A stretch of DNA of 64,000 nucleotides from Candidatus Gastranaerophilales bacterium. Lineage in GTDB: Bacteria; Cyanobacteriota; Vampirovibrionia; Gastranaerophilales; Gastranaerophilaceae. Position 1 is the first letter of the stretch. Each line of letters opens with the position of its first letter. The stretch is taken from positions 1 through 64,000 of the forward strand of contig CANQOQ010000003.1 in NCBI GenBank assembly GCA_947625495.1. Direction: 5' to 3'. Made by a program: the position numbers and the translations under genes. The notes beneath the pieces were generated by a model, which made no database searches, was not told the DNA's origin, and worked only from the letters and a program-made list of their open reading frames with translations. Shown piece by piece: positions 17,465 through 26,002 of the stretch.

Positions 17465-18436
17465 ATGGCAAGAATTGATACTATTACGAATAAAATAAAA
17501 TCTAATACAAAGCTTATGCTTTGTGTCCGTTTTATGCGTATATTATTCTTTTTTTATGCTTTTATATCTTTTGTATTTTGGTTCTTAAATTGTTTTGAAG
17601 TTGACTGGATATATCAATTTGAAAAACTGTTTATAGTCCCATATAAAATAGTCAGAAGCTTTTATCAGCCGCAGGGTGTGAGTGCCGATTTTTCACTTGC
17701 AATAATAGGAGGTGCTTCTTTACTGCTGGGATTTTTCTGTGATTTCTGGTCTAATATTTTAATAAGAATTATTGATAATTTAGAAGATGAAAGAGATAAA
17801 CAGATTCAACTAAAAAGGAAAAAAGACAGAATGAAACGTCAGGAGGCAAGAGCTGCAGTTTCGGAAGTAAATAATAATGTCCGAATGGAAAATTCTATGC
17901 TCCTTTTTATTATTATGCCTCATGTTAATAAAATCAAGAGAAAAGATACGGATTTGGAATTGACATTTCAGGAAGTTGATTTATGGAAACAACGGGTTAA
18001 TAAAAAATTTATTGATAATATTGTTTATTCTAAACCAATGCAAAAAGGTTATTACAGAAAAAATTTATTTCTTGTTTATAAAGATTTTAACTATGTTGAT
18101 GAATTTATATATTATGCAAAACCGACTTTAGATTCAATTATAATGGAATTTAAAAAATACGGTATTTTTGTTTCCTTCTGCTATGTATTAAGCGCTTTAT
18201 CTTTAATTGAAAATTTAGAAAAAGAACTTGATTGTATGGATACAATTTTGTCCCTTAATTTTTTGAATCAATCTATAGTTACGCAAAGATTCAAAATAAA
18301 CTATGATAATAAAGCAAGAGCACAATATAAATTGCAGTTTAAAGGAGAATATAACTTATCAAAGAATTTATCAATAACAAATAATCAGCCTTTATACGTA
18401 TTAGTAGGTAATAACGGAACAGGAGTAAACCAATGA
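17465..18436 (+). CDS. Membrane protein of unknown function
   Basis: 323 residues. Two transmembrane segments (FFFYAFISFVFWFLN around residues 29-43, and AIIGGASLLLGFFCDFW around 77-95) precede a highly basic coiled-coil-like linker (KRKKDRMKRQEARAAV) and a roughly 190-residue cytoplasmic domain with no motif I can name. Two aromatic-rich strands (KGYYRKNLFLVYKDFNYVDEF) stand out. It lies seven bases after panC and overlaps dut by four bases (ATGA), so it belongs to the same transcript. I do not recognise a family. Confidence 0.8.
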   Translation: MARIDTITNKIKSNTKLMLCVRFMRILFFFYAFISFVFWFLNCFEVDWIYQFEKLFIVPYKIVRSFYQPQGVSADFSLAIIGGASLLLGFFCDFWSNILIRIIDNLEDERDKQIQLKRKKDRMKRQEARAAVSEVNNNVRMENSMLLFIIMPHVNKIKRKDTDLELTFQEVDLWKQRVNKKFIDNIVYSKPMQKGYYRKNLFLVYKDFNYVDEFIYYAKPTLDSIIMEFKKYGIFVSFCYVLSALSLIENLEKELDCMDTILSLNFLNQSIVTQRFKINYDNKARAQYKLQFKGEYNLSKNLSITNNQPLYVLVGNNGTGVNQ

Positions 18437-18867
18437 TAATGAAAGTAACAAGAATGGAACATAATAAACACCTGCCTGAGTATAAAACAGAAGGTTCATC
18501 AGGAATGGATTTATATGCTGCAATAGAAAAACCAATAACACTAAAACCGTTAGAAAGAGTACTTGTACCTACGGGAATAAAGATAGAAATTCCTGTAGAA
18601 TATGAAGCACAAATAAGAGCCCGTTCAGGTTTATCTGTTAAACACGGGATAACATTAATAAATGCAGTAGGAACAGTAGATGCCGACTATAGAGGTGAAG
18701 TCTGCGTCGGACTTGTCAATATTTCAAATGAGGAATACACCATTAACCCCGAAGACAGAATTGCTCAAATGGTTATAGCAAGAGTTGAGAAAGCTAAAAT
18801 CGAAGTAACCTCAGAGCTTGCGAATTCTTTAAGAGGTGAAGGCGGTTTCGGTTCAACCGGATTTTAA
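18433..18867 (+). CDS. dut: dUTP diphosphatase
   Basis: 144 residues, trimeric dUTPase size. Hydrolyses dUTP to dUMP and pyrophosphate, keeping uracil out of DNA. The five family motifs are visible in order: GSSGMDLYA, ARSGLSVKHG, GTVDADYRGE (catalytic Asp), DRIAQMVI and the P-loop-like C-terminal RGEGGFGSTGF. The first ATG overlaps the stop of the membrane-protein gene; a second in-frame ATG at 18439 is possible. The 3' end overlaps the convergent secG by four bases. Confidence 0.97.
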   Translation: MIMKVTRMEHNKHLPEYKTEGSSGMDLYAAIEKPITLKPLERVLVPTGIKIEIPVEYEAQIRARSGLSVKHGITLINAVGTVDADYRGEVCVGLVNISNEEYTINPEDRIAQMVIARVEKAKIEVTSELANSLRGEGGFGSTGF

Positions 18868-19088
18868 CCGAATAAATGATAACCCGTTATAAATGAACAA
18901 ACTAAAAAGATTGCCGATAAAACGTATGTAACATGATTCAGACCTTTTTCGGCACTTTTTTGTGATGAAAATAAATTTGCGGCACCGCCTATTGCACCCA
19001 GTCCGTCGCCTTTTGGTGAATGCAGCAGCACCAACAATATTAATAAAACACCCGATATTATCTGTATTATCCAAAATATAGTCAACAT
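18864..19088 (-). CDS. secG: Protein translocase subunit SecG
   Basis: 74 residues with two transmembrane helices (IFWIIQIISGVLLILLVLL and TYVLSAIFLVCSFITGY) separated by the conserved cytoplasmic loop GDGLGAIGGAANLFSS. This is the SecG signature. It is an accessory subunit of the SecYE channel. The gene runs from the preceding DUF167 gene after a 13-base gap and is convergent with dut. Confidence 0.93.
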   Translation of the reverse strand: MLTIFWIIQIISGVLLILLVLLHSPKGDGLGAIGGAANLFSSQKSAEKGLNHVTYVLSAIFLVCSFITGYHLFG

Positions 19089-19101
19089 TATATTTTATCC
19101 C

Positions 19102-19443
19102 TTATTTTTCTTTATGAACAGAGTCTAACACAAACATAATTTTTTGTATAACATAATCATAATTTGTATTAACCAATAAAATTTTTTTTAACTTAGATTT
19201 ATCACCGCTTATAATTTTTATTTTTGACTTATTAATATCTAAAATATCACTCAAAAATTCAATTAATTCTTTATTTGCTTTATTTTCAATCGGAGGTGAA
19301 GAAATTTTAATGCGAACATAGTCTTGTGTATAATCTAAAATTTTATTAAATGAAGAATTAGGCACAAGTTTTACACAAAAAATCATACCATCCGATGTTT
19401 CATATAAAAAATTATATTTTTCAACCATAAAATAATTATACAT
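19102..19443 (-). CDS. DUF167/YggU-family protein
   Basis: 113 residues from ATG 19443; a TTG one codon upstream and an ATG at 19428 are alternatives, and no clear ribosome site decides. The family pattern is plain: VKLVPNSSFNKI, then VRIKISSPPIENKANKELIEFL, then SKIKIISGDKSKLKKILL. These small alpha/beta proteins occur in all domains with no established function. It precedes secG in the same direction and is divergent from relA. Confidence 0.85.
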   Translation of the reverse strand: MYNYFMVEKYNFLYETSDGMIFCVKLVPNSSFNKILDYTQDYVRIKISSPPIENKANKELIEFLSDILDINKSKIKIISGDKSKLKKILLVNTNYDYVIQKIMFVLDSVHKEK

Positions 19444-19516
19444 CAACTACAGTAAGTTTAATAAAAGTATGGAAAAATTGAGAAATAAAGTGTAAAATGG
19501 TTGAGCGAGGTCAATA

Positions 19517-21727
19517 ATGGAACAGGAAAATATATTTCTCGGGCTTGAAAATATATTAAAAGAACAAAACAGGTCACAAGAAGATATAGATGAAATATAT
19601 AGGGCATTTAAATTTGCGCAGAAACTGCATGAAGGGCAGTACCGTGTAAGTGAAGAACCGTATATCATTCACCCTGTTGAAGTTGCAAAAATTCTTGCCA
19701 CATTAAGAGTCGATAAACATACACTAATGGCAGCACTCCTGCATGATACCATTGAAGATACGGGAATAACACCCGAACAAGTTGAAAAAGAATTTGGTGA
19801 AGATGTTTTAAATTTGGTTTTGGGAATAACAAAACTTGATAAATTGCAGTTTAAATCCAAGGAAGAAAGACAGGCTGAAAACTTTCGCCGTATGTTTATT
19901 GCAATGGCAAAAGATGTACGTGTTATATTTTTAAAGCTGGCAGACAGACTGCATAATATGCGTACACTTAATTATATGGCGCCAAATAAACAGGTCAGAA
20001 TAGCACAGGAAACTCTTGATATATTTGCTCCTTTAGCTAACCGTTTAGGTATCGGCAGGATTAAAGCAGAACTTGAAGATTTATCTTTAAGATATTTAAA
20101 TCCCGAAAAATATTTTGAAATAGCACAGCTTGTCGCACAAAAGAAAGTTGAACGTGAAAATACCGTTAAATTATTAATTGATGAAATTTCCGAAAGTCTT
20201 AAAAAGAATGAAATAAATGCTGAAATCACGGGCAGAGCAAAACATTACTACAGCATTTATAAAAAAATGCAAAGACTCAATGTAGCATTTAATGACTTAT
20301 ATGACATTACGGCGGTAAGAGTCATTGTTGATACCGAAAGACAGTGCTATGAAGTTCTCGGAATAATTCACTCTTTATTTAAGCCTATTCCGGGAAGATT
20401 TAAAGACTACATAGCAATGCCTAAAGGCAACGGATATAAGTCTTTGCATACCTCCGTAATCGGACCGAAGCAAAAACCGCTGGAAGTGCAGATTAGAACA
20501 ATGCAAATGCACAAAGTAGCAGAATACGGTGTTGCCGCACACTGGAAATACAAAGAATCAGGTTCCGTTAAAGCAGAATCAAATGATGATATTAAATTTT
20601 CCTGGATGCACCAGATGATAGAACTCGATAAAGAAGCTTCCAACGCCAATGAATTTGTTGAAAAAGTTAAACTTGATTTATTTGATAACCAAATTTTTGC
20701 ATTTACGCCAATGGGAGATATAATTGATTTACCTTTAAATGCAACACCCATTGATTTTGCATTCAGAATACACTCCGAGGTAGGTTATAAAACGACAGGT
20801 GCATTAATAAACGGAAGAATAGCCCAGCTTGATACAAAACTTAAAAACGGTGATATTGTTGAACTTTTCACCTCTAAAACGGGAACGCCTAAACTTCACT
20901 GGTTAAAATTTTGTGTAACGAAACAAGCCCAATCCAAAATAAGACAATGGTTTAAGAAACATAACCGTGACGAATATATTATTACAGGCAGAAATATGCT
21001 TGAACAGGAAATCGGAAAGACTGCCTTTGATGAAAATATCAGAAACGGAAGATTTCTTGAAATTTCAAAAATATTAAATTATATATCAACAGATGATCTT
21101 TTTGCCGCAATCGGAAACGGCGAAACTACCATTAATAAAGTCACCAGCAGAATCAAAAAAACTGTTGAAGCAAATGAAGAGCAATATGTTTCAAATAAAA
21201 AGAAAAGCCAGTATAAAGATGAAATTGAAGGTCTTGAAGGAATGCTGTACAGCTTTGCAAAATGCTGTTCGCCCGTACCCGGAGAGCATATCGTAGGCGT
21301 TGTAACCAGAGGTAAAGGTGTTTCAGTTCACAGAATTGATTGTCCGTCTTTAGATACCGTACCTGAAGAAAGACTTATGAAAATCAGCTGGCGTAACAGT
21401 GAAAATTCCAACAAAACTTATGTTACTTCCATCAGAATTAATTGTGTTGATAAAGTCGGAATGTTAAAAGATATTCTGGTTAAAGCCGCAGATTGCGGTA
21501 TAAATATTACTTATGCCAATGTCAAAACAAATTTTGCAAAAAAAGTCGGAACCATTGAACTTGGTGTTGAGGTTAACGGTATAGAAAAACTAACGGATGT
21601 TATTAACGCATTTCAATCCTTGCCTGATGTACATTCGGTTAAAAGGATTCAAATGAATTCAAAAGTTAAGCCAATAAATGCTGTTAAACAAAAACCAAAA
21701 AAACAGCAGAAAACTCCGAAAAATTAA
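19517..21727 (+). CDS. Bifunctional (p)ppGpp synthetase/hydrolase, RSH family
   Basis: 736 residues, the full long-RSH architecture. The HD hydrolase domain comprises residues 40-190 with His52, HD at 76-77 and ED at 80-81 intact, so hydrolysis is expected. The synthetase domain carries RFKD at 294-297, the RxKD form found in bifunctional rather than synthetase-only enzymes, and GNGYKSLHTSV. A TGS domain (FAFTPMGDIIDLP) and a C-terminal ACT domain (SIRINCVDKVGMLKDIL) follow. It controls the stringent response. The protein ends in a lysine-rich tail (KQKPKKQQKTPKN). It stands alone, convergent with the TolC-like pair. Confidence 0.96.
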   Translation: MEQENIFLGLENILKEQNRSQEDIDEIYRAFKFAQKLHEGQYRVSEEPYIIHPVEVAKILATLRVDKHTLMAALLHDTIEDTGITPEQVEKEFGEDVLNLVLGITKLDKLQFKSKEERQAENFRRMFIAMAKDVRVIFLKLADRLHNMRTLNYMAPNKQVRIAQETLDIFAPLANRLGIGRIKAELEDLSLRYLNPEKYFEIAQLVAQKKVERENTVKLLIDEISESLKKNEINAEITGRAKHYYSIYKKMQRLNVAFNDLYDITAVRVIVDTERQCYEVLGIIHSLFKPIPGRFKDYIAMPKGNGYKSLHTSVIGPKQKPLEVQIRTMQMHKVAEYGVAAHWKYKESGSVKAESNDDIKFSWMHQMIELDKEASNANEFVEKVKLDLFDNQIFAFTPMGDIIDLPLNATPIDFAFRIHSEVGYKTTGALINGRIAQLDTKLKNGDIVELFTSKTGTPKLHWLKFCVTKQAQSKIRQWFKKHNRDEYIITGRNMLEQEIGKTAFDENIRNGRFLEISKILNYISTDDLFAAIGNGETTINKVTSRIKKTVEANEEQYVSNKKKSQYKDEIEGLEGMLYSFAKCCSPVPGEHIVGVVTRGKGVSVHRIDCPSLDTVPEERLMKISWRNSENSNKTYVTSIRINCVDKVGMLKDILVKAADCGINITYANVKTNFAKKVGTIELGVEVNGIEKLTDVINAFQSLPDVHSVKRIQMNSKVKPINAVKQKPKKQQKTPKN

Positions 21728-22593
21728 TTTTCAATCAAAACTTTTTCAAAGGCGCTAAGAGCTTCAAAACCCACAAGTTGTTCAAGAGCAGCTCTGTGTT
21801 CCAAAAATTCAAGTTCTAATTTTGCTTTATTATCAACGGCACTTCTGTAATACGCATCAGCAACCAATAACTGTTCTTCCGTATTGTAAACTCCGGAATT
21901 ATATCTTGCTTCACGTGTTTTAATATTTTTTTCAACAATTTTAAGCATATTATACGCCGTCATATAGTCAAAATATTCATCTATAACTCTTTTTTGTAAA
22001 TCATCAACCTTGGTAATTAAAACAATCATATCCGCATCGGTAACTTTTGTATATTTGTAATTTAAATCTTTATCATTAAAAGAAAGAGAATTTAACAAGT
22101 GACCGCCGAATAAAGCTGTTGTAGCGGCAAACGGATTACCCAATCCCGCACCTGCAATAGATGAAGCTGTAGATAATGGTCTTATTATTTTTTTTATTAT
22201 TGTTTCATCAGGCTTATCCGCATCGGGATTCGCAAGTTTATAAAGTGCAAATTTTATTGTTTCACTCTTTGTTGCCGCACCTGCCCACAATATTTGCACA
22301 TGCTCAAGCATTGCTTCTTTTTCTATTGACATAAGCTTGGATATTTCAGTTGACAAATCTTTCAATGTTGTATCCGCATAAGTTGTATTTCTTAAATAAT
22401 CTCTTTCATAAGATGCGGTTTTTTCTTTTTGTGTTTGACTCAAATCCTTAACTTTATACTCTTTTTCTAAGCTATAACTTGTACCAAGTCTGTATACGGG
22501 TTTTTTAGGCTCTTTTAACGTGTCAACGGAAGCACAATTCCCCATCTGCATACTCAATAACATTATTAACAACAAATATGTAATTTTCTTCAT
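21724..22593 (-). CDS. Secreted TolC-like coiled-coil protein, second of tandem pair
   Basis: 289 residues. A signal sequence (MKKITYLLLIMLLSMQMG) ends in NCAS, a possible lipobox-like context. The C-terminal 110 residues (IKTREARYNSGVYNTEEQLL ending ALEQLVGFEALSAF) have the heptad pattern and RYxxG turn seen in TolC-family outer-membrane efflux proteins, but the length is about half and no barrel segment is evident. A Gly/Ala-rich hydrophobic stretch (residues 140-170) could insert in a membrane. It is a paralogue of the upstream gene at 22590-23417, which it overlaps by four bases (ATGA). Function unknown. Confidence 0.78.
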   Translation of the reverse strand: MKKITYLLLIMLLSMQMGNCASVDTLKEPKKPVYRLGTSYSLEKEYKVKDLSQTQKEKTASYERDYLRNTTYADTTLKDLSTEISKLMSIEKEAMLEHVQILWAGAATKSETIKFALYKLANPDADKPDETIIKKIIRPLSTASSIAGAGLGNPFAATTALFGGHLLNSLSFNDKDLNYKYTKVTDADMIVLITKVDDLQKRVIDEYFDYMTAYNMLKIVEKNIKTREARYNSGVYNTEEQLLVADAYYRSAVDNKAKLELEFLEHRAALEQLVGFEALSAFEKVLIEN

Positions 22594-23417
22594 TTGTTTA
22601 TTTCTTCCGTATTTATAAGCTGATTTTTTAAAGCATACTGAGATAAAATCAAATTATCAACAGCTTCTTTACCTGCAAGCCGTTCAAGAGCCAAATAATA
22701 TTTTTTAGCATCCTGCTCCTGTTTATACTCTTGAAGCTGCATATCTTCATATAATGCCGATGACACAACAAGTTCGGTCAATGAATTATTTTGAAGCGCC
22801 TTTGAATAATTCTTATTATAAAGAATTATTCTTGACCTTGTATCTTTTAATTTATTCAAGGAACCTTTATATTCGTAATAAGAAGAAATAATTTTTTCCT
22901 GCAGTTCTTCTATTGTACCAGCCAGTTGAATAAGCTCGGTATCCGTAATAGGAGTAGATTCCATAGTAGAAGACTCTTTATTAATAAAATTATTGGCAAG
23001 CCTTCCTGCCGAAAATGATGCGGACTGCAGCATTGCATTTGAACCTGTAAACATAGGAATAAAACTTGCACCGTATATCAAAGACGATAAACTCTTTGCC
23101 ATTAAAGAAGAATGCAATCTTCTTTGTGATTCCGGCGTATTCAATTTATTCATTGTAAATTTTATCAATGTATTATTATTTATTGTTGCCTGCCAAAGTG
23201 CTTCTATATCTTTAACTTCTTCTTCTTTTTGAATCCTTATCAGATTTTCAATTTCTTCTCTGTTATTCAAAACCAGATTTTTTTCACTTAAAATTTTTTC
23301 TCCGCCGAGTTTTAATTGATTTTTTTCTTTCAATTCAAGATTAATGACTTCTGCTGCGCAAGCGACTTGCGAAAATAAAAAATATATAAAGATAATACTA
23401 ACTAAAAGTTTTTTCAC
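22590..23417 (-). CDS. Secreted TolC-like coiled-coil protein, first of tandem pair
   Basis: 275 residues. Signal peptide MKKLLVSIIFIYFLFSQVACA, possibly a lipoprotein (VACA). It shares layout with the downstream gene: a first helical segment containing IEALWQATINNNTLIKF (compare VQILWAGAATKSETIKF), a hydrophobic Ala/Ser/Gly middle, a short ITDTELIQL segment (compare VTDADMIVL), then a long helical hairpin ending ALERLAGKEAVDNL. That parallel order makes the two a duplication. The C-terminal half resembles TolC periplasmic helices. No transporter partner is adjacent. Confidence 0.78.
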   Translation of the reverse strand: MKKLLVSIIFIYFLFSQVACAAEVINLELKEKNQLKLGGEKILSEKNLVLNNREEIENLIRIQKEEEVKDIEALWQATINNNTLIKFTMNKLNTPESQRRLHSSLMAKSLSSLIYGASFIPMFTGSNAMLQSASFSAGRLANNFINKESSTMESTPITDTELIQLAGTIEELQEKIISSYYEYKGSLNKLKDTRSRIILYNKNYSKALQNNSLTELVVSSALYEDMQLQEYKQEQDAKKYYLALERLAGKEAVDNLILSQYALKNQLINTEEINK

Positions 23418-23482
23418 TTTTTCATCCCTCTATTTTTTTATATCACATAAATAAAACACTTTCCATTAAAGTAAACAAAAAG

Positions 23483-24697
23483 TTAAAAAGGCAGTTTTCT
23501 AAGTTCTCTTATATGTTTTGTTATTTCATTTTTAATTCCCGTTTTCCCGATAGAAATTGCACCTTTTCCATATTTATTTTCTATTTTATCCATTAAGAGA
23601 GAAATCTTTTGGTTTTTATTTTGTAATCTGTCTGTTAATAATGATAATTGAACGGTATTACTATCTTGAAGACCGAAAACCAATACTCCCGATGAGCGGT
23701 AAATTACATTTTCTTTATACATGGTATTAAAGAGATTTAAAACTTTACTCATTAAGTTAAATTCACTATTTGTAGGAGTTTCAAGATTTATTTCTCTATA
23801 ATATACTCTAAAATCCTTTGTTCTAAGCATTACACACAAAGAATCAGCTTCTAAATTATAAGCCCTGAGCTTTTTACATACATTATGCAAGTGAATTGAA
23901 AGTTCTGTTTTTATATATTCCTTATCCTTTGAAAATTCGGGGAAAGCACGGGTTTTTTGTATTGATTTCGGTTTTTCCATAACTCCATTAAGCGGTATAA
24001 CACTTCTTCCCGAAAGTTCATACTTTAATTCAAGCCCCTTTTTGCCGAATAATGTTTTATAAAAATTATCATCTTTTAATAATATTTCATGCGCATAGAA
24101 AATTCCGTACTTTCTTAAAGAACGTGCTAAGTTTCTTCCGATTCCCCATATTTCTTCAACTTCAATATTTTCAAGCTCGTTTAAAATAAGATTATTTTGT
24201 ATTTCATAAATACCGATTCCTTTTTTTGCCTTATGATTAGCAAGTTTTGCAAGAATTTTTGTCGAAGCCAGCCCTATAGAAACAGTTATGCCGATATGAG
24301 TTTCTATATCATTTTTTATTAAAGCTGTCAGAGTTTTATAGTCAATTTTAAATATTTTATCACTGCCCGTAATATCAAGAAAAGCTTCATCAATGGAATA
24401 AATATCAACTTTATCCGAATATTTGCTTAAAAGAGTCATCATTCTTGTTGAAATTTCATGGTACAAGCTGAAATTGGAACTTAAATATACAGCCTCAGGA
24501 AAACTTTTTTTTGCCATAAAGTAAGGCATTCCCATTTTTATTCCCATTTTTTTTGCCTCGTTAGAGCGTGCAATAACACATCCGTCATTATTACTCAAAA
24601 CGCATACGGCTTTTCCCTTTAAAGAAGGATTTATCATCTGCTCACAAGAAGCAAAAAAGTTATTACCGTCAACAAGTATTATTTTTTTATCATTCAT
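23483..24697 (-). CDS. umuC: Y-family DNA polymerase, UmuC type
   Basis: 404 residues from ATG 24697, chosen because AAGGTTGACT precedes it and the protein then starts MNDKKIILVDGNNFF as the family does. The palm residues are present (Asp10 in ILVDGNNFFASCE and YSIDEAFLDITG), as are NDGCVIARSNEAKKMGI and the little-finger region. It performs translesion synthesis during the SOS response. It follows a LexA/UmuD-like gene on the same strand, with a GC-rich hairpin between them. C-terminal regions typical of UmuC (GVLVFGLQDSNTVQLSLL) are present. Confidence 0.94.
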   Translation of the reverse strand: MNDKKIILVDGNNFFASCEQMINPSLKGKAVCVLSNNDGCVIARSNEAKKMGIKMGMPYFMAKKSFPEAVYLSSNFSLYHEISTRMMTLLSKYSDKVDIYSIDEAFLDITGSDKIFKIDYKTLTALIKNDIETHIGITVSIGLASTKILAKLANHKAKKGIGIYEIQNNLILNELENIEVEEIWGIGRNLARSLRKYGIFYAHEILLKDDNFYKTLFGKKGLELKYELSGRSVIPLNGVMEKPKSIQKTRAFPEFSKDKEYIKTELSIHLHNVCKKLRAYNLEADSLCVMLRTKDFRVYYREINLETPTNSEFNLMSKVLNLFNTMYKENVIYRSSGVLVFGLQDSNTVQLSLLTDRLQNKNQKISLLMDKIENKYGKGAISIGKTGIKNEITKHIRELRKLPF

Positions 24698-24712
24698 AGT
24701 CAACCTTAAGAA

Positions 24713-24748
24713 AAATTGCGGGGTTAAAGGGAGGAATGACAACCCCGC
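24713..24748 (-). terminator. GC-rich hairpin between lexA-like gene and umuC
   Basis: On the minus strand an 8-base-pair stem (GCGGGGTT / AACCCCGC) with a 15-base loop is followed by AATTTTTC. It sits just after the lexA-like stop and before the umuC ribosome site, so it could be a partial terminator that lowers umuC expression relative to the repressor. It is far more GC-rich than its surroundings. Confidence 0.6.
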
Positions 24749-24770
24749 TAATCATTAAACTTTTGAATAA

Positions 24771-25346
24771 TTAAAACTTTCTTACTATCCCTTTTGCAAC
24801 TCCGAAGATAATAAGTTCTTCTTTAGGGTACAAATTAGGATAATTAGAATTGGCCGGCTCCAGCCATACCTTTCCGTTTTTATTTCTGTAAGTTTTTAAG
24901 GTATATCCGCCGTCAATAAATGCAATCACTATATCACCGTTTCTTGCCGTGCTTGTTTTTTCAACAACCACTTTATCACCTTCAAATATACCTAAATCAA
25001 TCATTGAATCTCCTGATACCGTAAATAAGAAAGTAGAAGGAGCATTTATATCAAAACTTTCATCCAATGAAACTCTTTTTTCAACATAATCGTCCGCTAC
25101 GGAAGCAAACCCTGCTTTTACGACGGAAGAAAACATTACGGCACCAAAAAGTTCTTTATTAATGAAAAATCTTCCGTTTTTTTCTTGGATTAAATTTTCC
25201 TCTTTAAGTTTATTAAAATACTGCCATACTGAATTTTTATGTTTAAACCCGAAGTTTTTTGCAATAACCTCAAAGCTTGGCAGCATTTCATTTCCGTATA
25301 ATTCTTTTAATTTTTCAAAGAATGTTTTTTGTTTTTCCGTAAGCAT
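24771..25346 (-). CDS. LexA/UmuD-like self-cleaving repressor
   Basis: 191 residues. The N-terminal 65 residues form a winged-helix-like DNA-binding region (PSFEVIAKNFGFKHKNSVWQYFNKLKEENLI), and the C-terminal domain is the S24 peptidase fold: cleavage pair Ala78-Gly79, nucleophile Ser114 in SGDSMID and Lys151 in GGYTLKTYR. Autocleavage under DNA damage would release SOS genes. Since it directly precedes umuC it may double as the UmuD-type partner. The promoter at 25353-25381 contains a perfect inverted repeat, and the transcript appears to start at or next to the ATG. Confidence 0.92.
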   Translation of the reverse strand: MLTEKQKTFFEKLKELYGNEMLPSFEVIAKNFGFKHKNSVWQYFNKLKEENLIQEKNGRFFINKELFGAVMFSSVVKAGFASVADDYVEKRVSLDESFDINAPSTFLFTVSGDSMIDLGIFEGDKVVVEKTSTARNGDIVIAFIDGGYTLKTYRNKNGKVWLEPANSNYPNLYPKEELIIFGVAKGIVRKF

Positions 25347-25352
25347 ATTTAT

Positions 25353-25381
25353 ATTATAGACAATCGTCTATAAATTGTCAA
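25353..25381 (-). promoter_or_regulatory. lexA promoter with embedded SOS box
   Basis: On the minus strand TTGACA (25381-25376), a 17-base spacer and TATAAT (25358-25353) form a textbook sigma-70 promoter. The inverted repeat TTATAGAC-N4-GTCTATAA (25354-25373) fills the spacer and -10, an ideal place for repressor binding. The -10 element ends seven bases before the start codon, so the mRNA would be leaderless or nearly so. No ribosome-binding site is present. Confidence 0.85.
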
Positions 25382-25452
25382 GTAAAATAAAAAAATTTTC
25401 AAAATATTAATAAATCATATATAATAATATAAACAATAAGAAGGAGTTTATT

Positions 25453-25953
25453 ATGGCGAAAGATTGCAGTTTTGATATAGTATCCGAATTTGATAAGCAA
25501 GAGCTTGTAAATGCGGTTGATCAAGTTAAAAGAGAAATCGGTTCAAGATTTGATTTAAAAGGCTCAAATTCTGATGTAATTCTGGATTCCGATAAAACAA
25601 TCACAATAACAACAAATGATGAAATGAAACTGAAAAACATACTTGATATTCTGCAATCGAAAATGATTAAGCGTTCTTTAAGCATAAAAATACTTGATCC
25701 GCAGCCTGTAGAAAACGCTCTTGGCGGGAATGTAAGACAAGTTTTTAATTTAAAAAAGGGATTAACACAAGATTTAGCTAAAAAAATCGTTGCAGATATT
25801 AAAAATACGAAATTAAAAGTTCAAGCTTCCATTCAAGGCGAGCAAGTAAGAGTTTCAGGCAAGGACAAAGATGACCTTCAAGCGGTTATTAAAGTACTTA
25901 GAGAAAATGACGATAAATATAATGTACCTCTGCAATTTCAAAATTACAGATAA
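25453..25953 (+). CDS. YajQ-family nucleotide-binding protein
   Basis: 166 residues, exactly the family length. The opening MAKDCSFDIVSEFDKQEL and the segments SRFDLKGSNS, NALGGNVRQVFNLKKG, and IKNTKLKVQASIQGEQVRVSGK are characteristic of YajQ/DUF520. Some members bind cyclic di-GMP and act with a transcription factor; others bind tRNA or GTP, so the role is unsettled. AGAAGGAG precedes the ATG. It is divergent from the lexA-like gene. Confidence 0.95.
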   Translation: MAKDCSFDIVSEFDKQELVNAVDQVKREIGSRFDLKGSNSDVILDSDKTITITTNDEMKLKNILDILQSKMIKRSLSIKILDPQPVENALGGNVRQVFNLKKGLTQDLAKKIVADIKNTKLKVQASIQGEQVRVSGKDKDDLQAVIKVLRENDDKYNVPLQFQNYR

Positions 25954-26002
25954 AATATGAACTTTTAAATAAAAAAATCGTTATAAGAAATAAAAGGATA
26001 GT

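Noticed and set aside
24698-24742. 15-codon N-terminal extension of umuC
   Set aside because: It lies in the GC-rich hairpin between lexA and umuC, and the family starts at MNDKK-type sequence with a ribosome site before ATG 24697.
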